Positions 10,739 through 23,372 of a stretch of 64,000 nucleotides of DNA are shown here, in pieces (within the stretch, counting starts at the first letter, position 1; the number at the start of each line of letters is the position of its first letter). The notes under the pieces were generated by a model. The model was not told the origin of the DNA. It saw only the letters and a list, made by a program, of their open reading frames with translations, and did not search any database. The stretch is from Nymphalis io (lineage: Eukaryota > Arthropoda > Insecta > Lepidoptera > Nymphalidae), in assembly GCF_905147045.1 (NCBI RefSeq), contig NC_065905.1, forward strand, positions 6,882,001 to 6,946,000, given 5' to 3'. Position numbers and translations under genes: made by a program.

Positions 10739-11582
10739 TAAGTATGTTTAGAGTACTCATTATTACCTACAAAAGAGTCCGCGAGGCTATACATCTAACT
10801 ATTACAGTTAAATCATAATAACTGTTTTTTGTCATATAATATAATAAAAACAAAACAAAAGATGATGATAACATTCGTATCATGATATTAATTCTAATGC
10901 AATTAAATAGCTTTGTAATAAAATCAAAAAGTCAAGTCTCTGTAATAACCCTACGAATTTTAAAACTACAAATAATTTTTACGCTCGTCAAATGTATCAT
11001 AAACATTTTAATTATAAAGTTTACGTTAAAACAGAATCTTTTCAGGTAGTTTTTATATAAAAATGTTTTCGTTTCAAATTTAATGTGATTGGTACTACGT
11101 CAGTATTTAGAAATATATACATTTTTTTTCATATTGTTTATAGTATAATGCTTTTTATTTCAGTAAGCTCAACTCATATATACCATGGGGTTCCAACACT
11201 TCATATGTAATCGTATGTGAAAATTATTAAAATCCGTAAAATAAGTTCTAGGCGTACATGGGTTAAAATCAACAAGTAAAATAGCGAAAATTATATGAAA
11301 GGTTAGTGTTTTTTTTTTATAAATTACATCGACAATAATGACTGTAGAAGTGAGTAGTCTGCGATTATATTTCATTTTATATTTCTCAAGTTAACAATTT
11401 AAAAATCATATTAAACAAACATTTCGAAAATGAGCTTTTATTTAATGTACTAAATCAAATAGAAATTAGCATAGGTACTAGATTATTTTGATACTAGAAT
11501 TAATTTACATGTAAAATTTTAGCTGGAACGGTAGGGTGTACGAAAAGGTCTAAGAAGGAGGACCAATGAAGAGGCGCAATTT
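10739..11582. other. AT-rich DNA, nothing recognised
   Basis: No repeat or gene recognised. A 68-codon minus-strand frame at 11169-11375 has no family resemblance. Confidence 0.5.
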
Positions 11583-11745
11583 ACACTCTAGGTCTCGCCT
11601 ACTTCAACAGCTACGTGATCCTTTGGCATACATGACCAGCTCACTGCAACTTCAGTCTGTTGATTTTGTAAGCTTCGTTGCTAACTACGGTTCTTTTCAA
11701 GATAATATCATTAACAATTTTATTCTCCAAAGTAAATGCTGCCCT
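11583..11745 (-). mobile_element. RTE LINE fragment, decayed
   Basis: Collinear with 2140-2310 of the RTE copy: cactctagg, tacatgaccagctcactgc, acttcagtctg, ttttgtaagc, ggttcttttc, gataatatca. It covers part of the C-terminal coding region and has many substitutions, so it is older than the 1965-4016 copy. Confidence 0.75.
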
Positions 11746-12836
11746 TTCTAAAAAAAGCTACTTTCTTTTGGAAGATATTCTCACTAAGGACGACCTCATC
11801 CACGAATATACATTCTATACCGACAACTGCAAGAGCGATAATGAAATGTTTGTAATATAATATTAAATAACACTACGAGATAAAGATACTTTAATGGGCG
11901 GTCCGTTACACTAATGCTACACTATCCTCATCTGCACCAAAATGTACGTGTTAAATTTAAAAGAAACTCGAATATAATAATTAGGAGAATAATATAATGC
12001 AATAAAGTCTCGATGTATTGTAGTCGGTAACAAAGGATTTAGAGAAAACGCTGCAATTTCGGCATCTAGAGCAAATCTAGACATCATTTATTCATTCGCA
12101 AGGGAAATGAGTGCTGGATTACAGAGCGCTCATACATATGTAAGTTGGTGGGTAAAGAAGTCAGGCATAACTTACAATTTGTGTCGGAATGACGAAGATG
12201 AAATCAGACAAGGAAATTTCGTACATAATATATAGATAATATTTTCAAAAATGTAATACATTATTTACTGATGTGCCATAATTACGCACACTTAAAGTAT
12301 ATTACTGAACAAATAATGATCACTTGGTATGGTAGCAAAAATGATAGTTGTATTTCCCATTGAATAGTAATTCTGATTTTCCAGACCTTCCTGAGAGTCT
12401 ACTATCATCAGTGTTGGCTAGTGGGTGTTATTGATTTTAGAAATTGTAATGTTTGTGCACTATTACTTCAAGGTACAAGTTTCTCAAGAACTCAGAGAAA
12501 ACAATTCGCGCCGATTGATAAATATCATAATATTTGCGCGCAGTTTAATAAATACGATTATATTTTAGAAAAGTAAGTAAATATATTTGAATTTGTGTAA
12601 AAAACCTTCAAACAAAAAAACTAACAATACAAATAGTTGACCACCGTCGTATCCTTACTCCAGGGAACACGGAGCTAGCAAAACGAATCCAATAAATATT
12701 TACCCTCATTTAAAATTTACAAAAGGAAAATGTACGTTCCTTTAGTTACTAGAGAATGGGTAGCTTTGATTCTAAGGAATATACCTGGTCGTTGCAGATG
12801 TACTTTTGATCAAAATATCTTGCATTTTATATTAAA
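11746..12836. other. AT-rich DNA, nothing recognised
   Basis: No feature that I can support. Confidence 0.5.
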
Positions 12837-13008
12837 TTTAGTTTCCGCTCTCGGCTTCGCCCACGTTTGAGGGCGAGGCGGGAGTTTTAGGTACCCAGTG
12901 TCGTTGTCAATGTGTATGCAAAAAATCATGGTAATCGGCTGGCTAGTTAAAATTTAATAGTGTAATAAATAAACATTTCTTTCGCATTTATAATTTACTT
13001 AGGACAGT
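12837..13008 (+). repeat. LINE-like 3' tail fragment, unclassified
   Basis: The stretch tccgctctcggcttcgcccacg, then atggtaatcggctggctagtt and ctttcgcatttataattta, resembles the closing part of a common lepidopteran repeat. A related piece is at 36833-36988. The class is not certain. Confidence 0.4.
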
Positions 13009-13262
13009 GAAAAGAATAGTGTGATAAACCCGTAAATACAATTTGTTAAAGTACTCGTAAATGCGTCATTGTTATCGAACGTAAAATGTCAAAATACATG
13101 ATTGATCAAAGTTCAATTATCATAATTGATGTATTCAATGTCGCGTGTCGTTTTTAATTTGCCCTGTCCAATTTTACTGACGAGATCCCTATTTGATTAA
13201 ACAGAATTCACACTGATTTGTGAACACCTGTATTTATAGAAGGTACCTACTTTAAATACCAC

Positions 13263-13560
13263 GTTCGGTCTTGTGGCTAGTTTATACGGTGGCAGAGGCT
13301 CCTTGTTCGAGGCCCTGATTGGCTCGGTAATTCTTATTATATTTCTCAAGAAACTAGTAACTGTCAGAAGTCAAGACAGTTGGCAGGCCCAAAGGTTACA
13401 TCTTATCTTTTAAGCCTCGGGCATCGGGGGAGGGCCAAGAGGACGCTAACGTCTTCTCTGCCGAGCAGGATCAGAGTGTTAAGCTCCCTATCCTATTCAT
13501 GTCCTATCGGAAAGTGAGGGAATAGAAGAGGTCAGGCATTTGTTTACAAACACATGCAGT
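13263..13560 (+). repeat. SINE-C-like copy C4, decayed
   Basis: tRNA-like head (cttgtggctagtttata, then ttgttcgaggccctg), followed by a body ending cctatcggaaagtgagggaatag. The last part matches the segment in other C copies (catcggattatgagagtgagg at 18.26 kb). Central parts are diverged. Confidence 0.45.
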
Positions 13561-14185
13561 CAGTTTGCCTTTGTGATTGATCGCCGATGGAAAATTTTTG
13601 TCAGGGTTATATTATTATTAGTCGGGTTTAATTAAGTTGAATGCATTAATAAATGTGTAATTCGTTATTAATGTAAAAATTTGAATTGCAGAACTCAAGA
13701 AGATTTTTATATTACAAATATATTTCAAAAAATATTAAACTAGCCAGAGATTTCATATAAGTACTATTTGAAGCAAATTGCGGAGACAATACACAAAAGA
13801 TTAATCGCTTTTGTTTTTCTGCATTTCATATTTAATGAAAAGAAAGTTTTTATTTGACCGATGGTTCAATTTTCAAAGAAAATTAAGAGAAGCTGCCTCA
13901 ATAAAATAAAAAGTGAAAATTATTAGTCAGCGAAACTACGGACAAAGACTAGTTGAGATACCGAAGACAAACAAATTCTATTTTAAGTTATGATATCACA
14001 TCAAACAGCAAATTATAATAAACTGCGTTTGTCTTTGCTCAAATTGAGGTCAATTTTGTGATGTATAACACGATAAAGCAAAGACATATGAAATAAACTA
14101 ACGATGAATCATTATTAATATCATTTCAAAATGATCAAATTAAATTGAATATAAAGTACAGTACTATTATAAAAAAAGGATGCTG
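13561..14185. other. AT-rich DNA, nothing recognised
   Basis: No feature seen. Confidence 0.5.
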
Positions 14186-14260
14186 AGCTGAACTCCAAAG
14201 CTTCTCCTCGAAAGAAAGAGGAGGCCTTTGTTTACCATTGGAATATTTACAGGTTGTTAC
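14186..14260 (+). repeat. SINE-A copy A3, 3' fragment
   Basis: Matches the last 75 or so bases of family A: gaactccaaagcttctcctc, gaggaggcctttg, ttacaggttgttac. Diverged. Confidence 0.6.
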
Positions 14261-14488
14261 TTTTTAAAGTATTTATCAATGAATTCCTGGTGACGTCATC
14301 CCATGTCATGTTAATGGAATTATGCAAATTATAGAACGGTGTAAATTTAATTGAGACTGTAATAATTGTTTCCAGACTAGTATTTTATTTGGTGACAAGA
14401 GTAAGACAATATCGGATAACGGATTTCACGGTGTGTTGTCACGTTTTTTTTTATTGTCTAACTTTTCTTCGCACGCCGCATTAAATTA

Positions 14489-14677
14489 AGATCCTGTAAA
14501 CATCCTTCTATTAAAGAGCAGGTTTGAAGTTTATTCTACCATACTGCCATGGCAGAGTTTCATTAGACACATGCGGGTTTCCTTACGATGTTTTATATAA
14601 CCGCAGAACACGAGATGAATTATATGTAATATTCGGTTAAGACTCACGTGTTCTAGCCCCTGGCTATCTCGGCTCTT
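14489..14677 (-). repeat. SINE-A copy A4, decayed
   Basis: Minus-strand family A with deletions: atcctgtaaacatcc, gcaggtttgaagtttattc, cacatgcgggtttccttacg, cgagatgaattat and gctatctcggctc follow family order. The tRNA-like B box is largely lost. Confidence 0.65.
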
Positions 14678-15773
14678 AGATATATTCACGCGCGCGTCAT
14701 ATATTGTCCTTAAAATACTGTTGAGTCGTTTACTAGGAAAGCTAGACTTTTTAAAAATACACCCGTACAAAACGCGCGGTTGAAAAATAGTTCAGGATAA
14801 ACTTGTAAGTACACAACACTACCCCGACCAGTTACTTTTAATATATGCTTGTATTAGTATATACTACTTAAAGACAATATGCCTCTACTGATCTTAATAG
14901 TGGCCATCTTTTCTTTGCATTTTGAGAGTATTTTTTTTTGTTTCAGGCAAATTTACAACTGACATACTTCCAGATGGGAATAAAAAAAAAATTCTCCCAC
15001 GGTCGCACCGTAGTCGAGTTATCAGATTGAACTCAATGAAAAGACCAAGAAACCTTATGCATTTTATTATTCCTTAGAATAGATAAAATATAAAAATACA
15101 TTTCTGAAACAATTGAGTTGTTAATTAATTTCCTTTTGAAGTCGACCTTAAGCGGTTAATTATATTATACTAAAATAATTATGTACGCCTGCAATAATGA
15201 CCTGGAAATGTACACTAAGCTTTGTCGATGTATATTATCTGTTTTTTATATATTATATTCGATCCAACAAGCAGCTCGTGACCATGACAGGTGTAACTTT
15301 GTCGGAACGTCAGCAAAATAATAAAGATCGCGGTTAAAACCGTAAAATTGTACATTAAATGGATTATATCTGGAATTGTTTTGTGATTATTCATTAATAA
15401 AATTTATGTTAAATCGATGGTGTAATTTTCACGGTGTATAGTATTATTTTCTTCGACGATAGGCAAAAACAGCTTTTATCGATTTTGAAGATTTAATTGT
15501 TCAAAAGCGTACCTATAGCTAAGACGGGTGTATTATATTTTCTCTCAATGATAAGAGGAAAGAGTATATAACAATAAAATTAATTATAAGAAGCATTTAA
15601 TGAATAAGAAACAAGTGCTTCGTAATAAACTAAAAGGCCCGCGAGCAAAGAGGTCGTAAACCAGTTATGAAATGCAGTAATTTATTTTATGTTAATATAT
15701 TTTTATATATGTCGTTAAAGATGTAACTGCTGCATTGATGTTATGGTTAATTATAAGGTTGCAATTAAGGTTT
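14678..15773. other. AT-rich DNA, nothing recognised
   Basis: No named feature. Confidence 0.5.
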
Positions 15774-16079
15774 TAAAAGCTGAGATGGCCTAGTGGTTAG
15801 AACGCGTGAATCTTAACCGATGATTGTGGGTTCAAACCCGGGCAAGTACCACTGAATTTTCATGTGCTAAATTGTGATTATAATTCATCTCGTGCTTGAC
15901 GGTGAAGGAAGACATCGTGAGAAAACCTGCGTGTCTAATTTCATTAAAATTCTGCCACATGTGTATTCTACCAACCCGCATTGGAGCAGCGTGGTGGAAT
16001 AAGCTTTAAACCTTCTCCTCAAAAGGGAGAGGAGGCCTTAGCCCAGCAGTGGGACATTAACAGGCTGATATTACAACTG
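15774..16079 (+). mobile_element. SINE-A copy A5 with 11-bp target-site duplication
   Basis: Full-length family A. The head reads gctgagatggcctagtggtt and gggttcaaacccgggc, and the tail ends caggctgatattac. A perfect 11-bp repeat, aattaaggttt, flanks it at 15763-15773 and 16080-16090. Being complete and little diverged, it is a good reference copy. Confidence 0.9.
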
Positions 16080-16162
16080 AATTAAGGTTTAAGCAGATTG
16101 GTGAAATAAGTAAAAAGTCACGACTGTTGTAGCTATTCTTAAGGGATAAATATGTGCGCAAA

Positions 16163-16290
16163 CACAGATTTACACTCTATTCCGTTACTCCCATAATCCG
16201 ATTAGATGAATATCCGACACGATTGGAGCGAGTTTCGGAGCATAACCAACAGCTACACGTGGTTTCCGAGCAGTTTCGAAATTTGAAAAA
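16163..16290 (-). repeat. SINE-C fragment C5
   Basis: The run attccgttactcccataatc, then ccgacacgattgg, is the reverse complement of the C body seen near 18.26 kb and 13.5 kb. Only the middle of the element is recognisable. Confidence 0.45.
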
Positions 16291-17610
16291 TGAGAAAACG
16301 TAATTATGATGATTATTATCATTACTGTTAACTGTTATTTCGTAAAAGTTTCGTTTTTAAGGGATGTGAATAGTAAAAGAGAATTGATTTTGTTCACATA
16401 AAATACTTCATTCCAACGTACTATTGTGACTTACTTAGTCTTAATCCTTATAAGTATGTAAGGCTTACGGTATTAGCATATATGTATGTATCTTTAAAAA
16501 ACATACATGTAATTAGTTAATCAGGCCAAAATTAATATAATTAAAACTTTAAATGCAGAATATTTTTTTGCTGGCCTTACTTTTCAAGTGCCATTTGACA
16601 GTTCAAGGTCATTAACGATCCTATTCTTATTTTAATTGCATAATAAAAAAATCACCTTTATTTTACCGTCTCTCATGAATAGTTAAAAAATAAAAAATAG
16701 TTTAAAAATGAATGTAATTCATTAATTACATTCATCCCATTTTAAAATCCAAAATAAACTCTTTTATCATATAATAGAATGATAGTACAAAGCGAACGAC
16801 GATAAAAAGAAAAAGACGGAAATGAAATCACAGTTCCGTAGTTAAATTTTAATTACACCGCTGAGGGTCTCCTTGGTAAAATTTACTTTTGTACAAAGCG
16901 CGAATGTGGAACGCGGAATCGCAATGAATTTTAGCAATGCAAAAATATAAGAGTTTGAAGCGCGACACGTTTGTCAATTCACAAAAATCTTTATTATGTC
17001 ATATTATATTAGTTTTTAATTTAAATTTATGACAGCAACTGAATTCTAGCTGAATAAATTCTCTAAAAAATACAAGTTACGACGAAAATAGCTCGTCCTT
17101 ACTTGTATAATAATATAACGCTGGGTCAATTCAGATTTAAGAAGTCATATTTTAAATTTGAATATAACATAAAAAACTTGCGGCGTTAGATTTTATTTTG
17201 CACAAAGATTTTCTTATTAAGTTTTCTGTTTAATAAGATAACTATAAAATATATAGATAATTAATAACTCTTTATAAGATAACAAAAATCTTTATGTATG
17301 TCATTTTAACTCTTCTTGAATAAAATTCTAAAGTTGTAAAAATAAATAAATAATATTGAAGCGTCTGTCTGTGATTTCATATAAAATGCCTCTTTTTAAT
17401 TTAATACGGCAATTTGCGAGTTATCAAAATCAAAACTAACATTTTTTTTTGTTGAGAGTTCTCAGCGTTTGAGACTGTACACAATGCTATTTGATCAGTA
17501 TTGTGTTTTCTATTAGACCAAAAATAAACTACATATATATGTGTATATTTAAAATAATATTATTAAAATAAATGACACCCTAATATTCGCGATTTTAGTA
17601 TTTAAGCATG
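16291..17610. other. AT-rich DNA with one hairpin
   Basis: A 12-bp perfect inverted repeat with a four-base spacer sits at 16708-16735 (arm atgaatgtaatt). Nothing else recognised. Confidence 0.5.
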
Positions 17611-17735
17611 TTTTGTTTTATAAAATAGTTAGTCTTACGGGTAAATGGACTACTTGATGGTAAGTGGTAGCCACCGCCAATAGACAGCTGTAAGAAATAA
17701 TCTGGGTTGCAAAAAGCCCTAACATTAAGTAGTAT
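17611..17735 (-). repeat. Repeat B copy B3, decayed fragment
   Basis: tggactacttgatggtaagt, then caccgccaatagac and gtaagaaat, follow the 3' part of B. A deletion then brings ttgcaaaaagccctaac from the far end. Confidence 0.55.
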
Positions 17736-18242
17736 CTGCTGCTAAATTAGGTTAACTTTTACTTTATTAAAGCTTGTTTGTAGATGAAATATAGTTAGTA
17801 GTTAAAATAATAATAGAAAATATAATTACATATATATGGTATTTTTTTATTCGGGAAGTGAAAAGGCTTCCACTTCATTCTCAAGAAATCTATATTATTA
17901 TTAAATTCAATAAAATAAATATATCAACAATAAAATAAAAATAAACTACAATAAAATACAATAAAATAAAAAATGATTTGCATATTTCCTAAATAAAAGA
18001 GTGTATTTTAGGTGTAGTAATAAATAATATACCCTAATATTAAAACATCTAAACAATTTTTCCATTTAAACATTTAAATAAATGCGACGTGATTTTCATT
18101 TAAATAATTAATCCGTGTGGCTTACCGCAGCTTAGAATAGATTACCCCACCATAACTCGTGGCTATCGTTAGAACCGACTATTTTTTTATGTGTTAATTC
18201 CAACTATTAATACCATTAGCATTGATCGGCTCAACAACCCGT
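17736..18242. other. AT-rich, low-complexity DNA
   Basis: Contains an (A/T)-rich AATAAA-like simple region around 17890-17970. No gene seen. Confidence 0.5.
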
Positions 18243-18372
18243 ATGATTATGAGAGTCTCATCGGATTATGAGAGTGAGGAATATGGAGTGAACCTGGGTT
18301 TGCGCATACACTTGTGCACTATAATATCTTCAGCGTAAGTGAAGTGGCCGCCGTGAACGAAATTTGGGAAAG
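18243..18372 (+). repeat. SINE-C fragment C6
   Basis: catcggattatgagagtgagg, gtttgcgcatacacttgtgc and gtggccgccgtgaacgaaat are the 3' half of family C. The tRNA-like head is absent. Confidence 0.5.
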
Positions 18373-18483
18373 ATAATGATTATTTAAAATAATGAAGAAA
18401 AAATATTTAAGCAAGCTATTACGATTACGTTCGAAAATCGACCATAATCATTATTGAAATTTGAGGATAACATTGTTTTAATA

Positions 18484-18753
18484 TTAAAAATATCTAGGCA
18501 GATTGGCAAGTGGACCAGCTAATGGTAAGTGGTCATCGCCGTCTATAGATATAGAATAGATATTTACACTGTAAGAAATATTAACCATCCTTAACATCGC
18601 CCATGCACAAGTGGTGCACCATTTTGGGAACTAAGATCTAAGATGGGAACTGTCCCATGTGCCTGTAATTAAACCGGCCAACCTTGGCGGTAAAATATAT
18701 GACGAGTATACCTACCCACACTGGCTTGCACAAAGCCCCATCACGAAGTAAAC
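18484..18753 (-). repeat. Repeat B copy B4, decayed but near full length
   Basis: Order preserved: taggcagattggcaagtgg, aatggtaagtggtcatcgcc, gtaagaaatattaaccatcc, tgggaactaagat, cccatgtgcctgtaatt, gcttgcacaaagccc. A short insertion and several deletions are present. Confidence 0.7.
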
Positions 18754-20990
18754 ATGTATGAATTTGCAAGTGTAAAACATTATTGTTTCGATGCCTATTT
18801 CCATTTTTATGGATAACATCTTACCAAAGGCTAATAAACCAAAAAAAATATTGGTTGACAAGTAGAAAAGGACACTGAACATTTGTGTATCTGGGTACTT
18901 ATATATATAGCAAGTCTTTATTTGTTCGAAGAAGTGAATTTGTAGATAAAATAATGCTTAGTACATCCTAAGAGAAAATCCTTAAAGAGAAAAACAATCA
19001 TTAGACTATCAGAAATATTGAGGGCAGGGTGATTTTCGTAATTGTAATTTAATCGTGCAAGATATTGAAATATTAATAAATTAATAACAATTAAATACTT
19101 ATTTAATTGGTTTATTTTTATCGTTTTTTGATTGTCATCATCACTACTGCATATTATGTGTGACGTCACTTGCGGGTTGACTGTTCTAAAGGCTTACCGG
19201 TTCACTCGTCAAGGTTAATCTAGTATCAGGAAGGCAAGCTGGAAAATTTGCCATGTCACATGATAAGCAGTCACCTCTGACACTAAACGGTGGAATTGTC
19301 AGAAGATTAAACTATTTCGTACAACATCAATGCATTGCCAATCAGTATCAACAAACTTGAAATTCACAATAGAAAACGGTCGTGAATTGCCATGCGAAAT
19401 TGACCACAAAAATATAAAATTTCAAGAATAGGTGCATCAAAATAGTATACAACAAAAGTCGGTTGTTAGTATTTCACTGTTAAGTAATCAAGGGAGTTCT
19501 TAAGGAATAGCACTAAGAACTAAGATATACCATCCAAGTGCCCGTCATAACTATATTAAATAACTAATAGGAATACATAATATTAAAGTAAAATAAAAAT
19601 GTTGAAATTTCGAAGCGTAGTCACTAATGCTTATACAACTAGGTACATAGGATAGCAATCTTACAGCCAAATGTCTTTAATACCAGCAATAATCTCCGAC
19701 TTGTCAGATTTGACTTTAAATCAAAATGACGGGATTAACTGAAACGATGACACTGTATAAGTAATCTGAAATTATTCAAATATAATTCATTCAATTTGTC
19801 CTTTTTTCACGCAAATCTGAAGCGTTTAACATAATCTAACAATCGACCCTCGTATTATTACAGTATATTTTTATGAAAATAAAGAGAAAATATTCGTCAT
19901 GATTTTATTTATTTATTTATTGTTATACCAACGATACATTGTAAATACATTTTATATTAAAAAATAAAATGGTCTAGTTCTATTACAATCATTCATTACA
20001 GGTATACACAGCATTGCGGTTGTCCGGCTTAAACAAGAAATAAAGATAAATTTTAAGATGAATTAAATTAAAATTAATACAAAAATAAATTAAGCGTTAA
20101 ATTAAACAAGAAAAATTTAGAATAAAATGAAAATAAATATAAAACATAATAATATCTTTTAACAGTTGTTGCGTATTTTTCTTATATAAATTAATATTAT
20201 ACAAACATTTAACAAAAGTCTGATAAACGAAACAATAGAAATTTATTTTGAAAAATAATAATAATATTTGGAAAATTTTATTTAATTAAATATTTACTCG
20301 TATATGTTTATTTACACGTGAACAAAAGTATTTGGCTTATTGGCTAGGTATGGTGATAAGTCCAATCTTTGACCCAAGAGTAATTTTACCGTTAATATTG
20401 ATTATGTATACATCAAATATACATTGTATATATAACATTAAGAGGCAACATTTTTATTCCGAGAAATAAAATTGTCTTGGAAGCACATTCAAACGCCGTT
20501 TAACTTTACATACAGAAACATTAAAATGTTTCATATACATACATGGAGTGTACATAGCTTTGTTCCGTTCGATATCAAGTTCGTAAGTGCTTCAACTAAC
20601 TATGGGGTAGAGAAACCAAACTAGCAAAAGCATTCTTATGAAGTAAAACACAGCTATAAGTAGGCAGGCCACCGGTCCTAAAAGTCTGTAAAATTCGTAT
20701 AGTTTATACACAACGCCGACTGGAAACAACTGGGAAAAAGACGAGTGAATGATGATAAGTATGAAGCCAAGTAAATCACGTTAACTAAACACCAGTCTAG
20801 CTTATTAGATTGGTTGACGTTTCTTAGGTACTATTCCTCTTTTATGGTAATGGCGTTAACAGCCAATTTCTTTCTTAATAAAGTGGATTAGTAGGAGTAC
20901 AGTTGATGAGGAAATCTCTCTTGGTAAAACCTTGGGTGGGATTCCACCGACTACTAACAATAAAGATTTGTAAATCGGGATCACTACAGT
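18754..20990. other. Long AT-rich stretch, nothing recognised
   Basis: No gene. A slightly GC-richer patch near 20640-20760 (aggcaggccaccggtcc, then actggaaacaactggg) has the flavour of a LINE coding fragment, but I cannot place it. Confidence 0.45.
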
Positions 20991-21159
20991 ACGAGTTATG
21001 TGTATGTTGAGAGTAATTATAAACCCTACCTAAGCTTACCCTAGCTAAGCTTACCTCAGAGTTGAATTATTAGTCCTGCACAATCACTCAACACTAACTT
21101 TTATATTTATTGATCTTAGGAAGCTCTCTTTGCTAAAACACTGAATTTTCACATATATT

Positions 21160-21350
21160 TTATTCCGCTGCCGCCGCCGCACGTTCAAGAAGTTTCTTCA
21201 AGATGGCGCGAAAATATTGTCGTCGTTGATTGGTCAAACGATAGCCCAATAGTAATAAGAGAGGAGGATAAATATATATATCTTGTTATAAGTTGGAAAG
21301 AGTTAACGTGTATTCCTTATAGTTAGTGTTGCAAGTATTATAAATAAAAC
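21160..21350 (+). promoter_or_regulatory. Promoter-like or solo-LTR-like cluster
   Basis: In order: a (CCG)n run at 21166-21180; caagatggcgcg near 21199; an inverted CCAAT box (gattggtc, 21228-21235) and a forward one (21246-21250); a TATA-like aaatatatata near 21270-21280; agttagtgt near 21320 as a possible initiator; and AATAAA near 21342. CCAAT, TATA, start and poly(A) signal within 120 bases is the order of a U3-R unit, but I could not find TG...CA ends or a target-site duplication. An insect promoter is the alternative. Confidence 0.3.
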
Positions 21351-22070
21351 AGCAGTAGTGTTTAGGCATAGTTCCTTAAATTTCCTAATTTCAATAGTTC
21401 TTATATTTTAGTAACAATTCCAAATAGTTAAATAAGAATGAAAATATGAATATAAAAAGGTTCTATTGCACGGTCTCATTTAGAAGGTACTATTGTGATC
21501 TTTATTACTTTTCGTTTTTGCAATTTTGTGAAAGTACGTTATGTTGAATTGCTTTTAATTAAAATATAACAGAATATTTATGGTGAAATAGCAGTTTTAG
21601 TTTGGTATTTGGGCGAATACTAAATGTTTGCGCTTGGTTTCATGTACCTGCTTCGCTAATAGCCTGTTGCCTGTTGCCAATCAAAATGTAATCAAATCCA
21701 AAATAAAACAAATAGGTTTTTAGTTAAATCGTTATTTTGCAAGATTATATAAAATATATGGCATGTCATGCATGGCATTTGCTGCCTATTATTTTGTCGG
21801 CATATTTTGTCATTTGCAATAGAACTTTTCACTAAAGATAATAATTTTGCGTAATTATAATCAAATTCAGCGGCCGAATATTCGTTGAGTCGGCTGAATA
21901 TTCGATATTTCACCGAATTATTATTCAAAGCATTTCTAATAATAATCAAAATTGGCACGTTGTTTGAGAACACTGAATACTAAAGCTCGTAACTGTACAA
22001 TCAAGTTGCAGATTTGGGTAATGGCCTAATAATTGTAGCCTTTAGTATAATATATTCAAATAGTTTAGTA
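21351..22070. other. AT-rich DNA, nothing recognised
   Basis: A 93-codon minus-strand frame at 21692-21973 has no family resemblance. A short direct repeat, tttagtataatatat, occurs twice at about 22040-22077. Confidence 0.45.
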
Positions 22071-22073
22071 TAA

Positions 22074-22105
<32 letters not shown>

Positions 22106-22110
22106 AATAT
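22071..22110. repeat. (AT)n then (AAT)n microsatellite
   Basis: TA run followed by AAT triplets. The triplet part is probably the 3' tail of the adjacent minus-strand SINE-E. Confidence 0.85.
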
Positions 22111-22367
22111 CCTGGGACATTTTTCACACACGGCCATCTGATCCCAAATTAAGCTTGTATAAAGCTTGTGCTATGGAAACCAGACAACTGATATACTACA
22201 TATACTACTTTTCTTTTTGTAAATACATACTTATATAGATAATTACACCCAGACTCAGGACAAACAGACATGTTCACGTACACAAATGTCTGTCCTGGGT
22301 GGGAATCGAACCCACAACCTTCGGCGTGAAAGGCAAGTGTTCTACTAACCACGCCAACCGGCTCGTC
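22091..22367 (-). mobile_element. SINE-E, tRNA-derived, glutamate-like head
   Basis: On the minus strand the first 70 or so bases form a tRNA-like unit: A box ggcgtggttagtaga (22341-22355 reversed), anticodon loop CTTTCAC with TTC (Glu-type) at about 22326-22332, and B box gggttcgattccc (22301-22313 reversed). The body follows (gtctgtttgtcctgagtc ... ggtttccatagcacaagc ... gggatcagatggccg). The 3' end is a run of ATT triplets. The acceptor stem does not pair as in a working tRNA, so I call it a SINE and not a tRNA gene. Confidence 0.8.
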
Positions 22368-23036
22368 AAATATATTTACCATAATTACAGTAATATTACA
22401 ACAATATGGGTTATATACAATTCTCAAGTAAAATTGGAAGTTATTGCTAGTTTTATGAGTATAAAAAACCAGTTAGGTCTACTACCTACTCAATCAAATT
22501 ATCCACCAGCCGTGAAACAATTTCGAATAAGGTCTGTAAGCAGATGCGCCAATCTCTCCAGCTATTTATCTCAGGGGATAACTTTGAAATGTCTTTTGTT
22601 TATGTAGTGTCTGAGTTTGGTTGACAAAATTAAAGCTCTGTTCTTCTTAAGCATTCACTGCAACATGTTTGCACATTTTTAATTATAAAAGTGGACAGTA
22701 GTTATAAGGCATGAATATATTACTCTGCTAGTATATGATACTATTTGAATGATTAAATCTTAAGCATCAGTATAGTTTTGCAGTAACGGCACAGTAGTTT
22801 TTTATGTAAAAGTAAGAATCTCATCGCTAAATACAATTGTGTTGTGTAAGAAAGTGATATCTTACATTAATTACGATAATTATAATATTTAAGGGATACA
22901 CGCATCAAGATGGAGTATATGCGTATGTCGGAATTTATCATTTCACGAGTGAGATATGACGTAAGTTCTTACAGAATAGTATTGTACTGCAGATAAGGAA
23001 AACTGGGAAAAATATACATTGAATAATAGTTGAGCT
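22368..23036. other. AT-rich DNA, nothing recognised
   Basis: No feature I can support. Confidence 0.5.
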
Positions 23037-23050
23037 AGTATCCCAACAAT

Positions 23051-23358
23051 ACTCCGGGGCCGTGGATGCGTGAGGTGGGGGCCTCGCGTGTCCTATTTCA
23101 AACGGCCTCCCGAGGAGGATCCTCCTCAAGGGGGGCGAGATTACCTTCGCCCCCTGCGGAAAACTCCGTCGAGCCACGAGCGGAGCACAGCACGGTAGTG
23201 ACCGTGGATGTGTCATATCAACACGATCACGCAGCCTCTTCGATCCGTGCTGGGGACGGCCATCGCAGTGGTTTTAATGGGTAAGAGTCCCACATAACCC
23301 GGTTCCATCACCATGGGACCCGGTTACCTTTGTGAAGGTTTCCACTGTGACAAAAAAA
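23051..23358 (+). mobile_element. LINE copy D3, 5'-truncated, 14-bp target-site duplication
   Basis: A GC-rich 300-bp island flanked by a perfect 14-bp repeat, agtatcccaacaat, at 23037-23050 and 23359-23372. It ends in an A-run, so it is a 5'-truncated non-LTR insertion on the plus strand. A 72-codon frame (23066-23284) ending GDGHRSGFNG is probably the C-terminus of its ORF; the rest is 3' UTR (cccacataacccgg, then tgggacccgg). The phrase cccacataaccc is shared with the D2 3' UTR, so they may be sister families. Confidence 0.85.
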
Positions 23359-23372
23359 AGTATCCCAACAAT

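Noticed and set aside
15774..15850. tRNA genes at the family A heads
   Set aside because: Every such head continues into the same 300-bp repeat body, so these are SINE promoters.
22296..22367. A functional tRNA-Glu gene
   Set aside because: A and B boxes and the anticodon loop look right, but the acceptor stem does not pair and the sequence continues into a SINE body and an ATT tail.
22299..22607. A 102-codon plus-strand frame
   Set aside because: It starts inside SINE-E (its first residues are the reverse of the tRNA-like head) and runs into unremarkable sequence.
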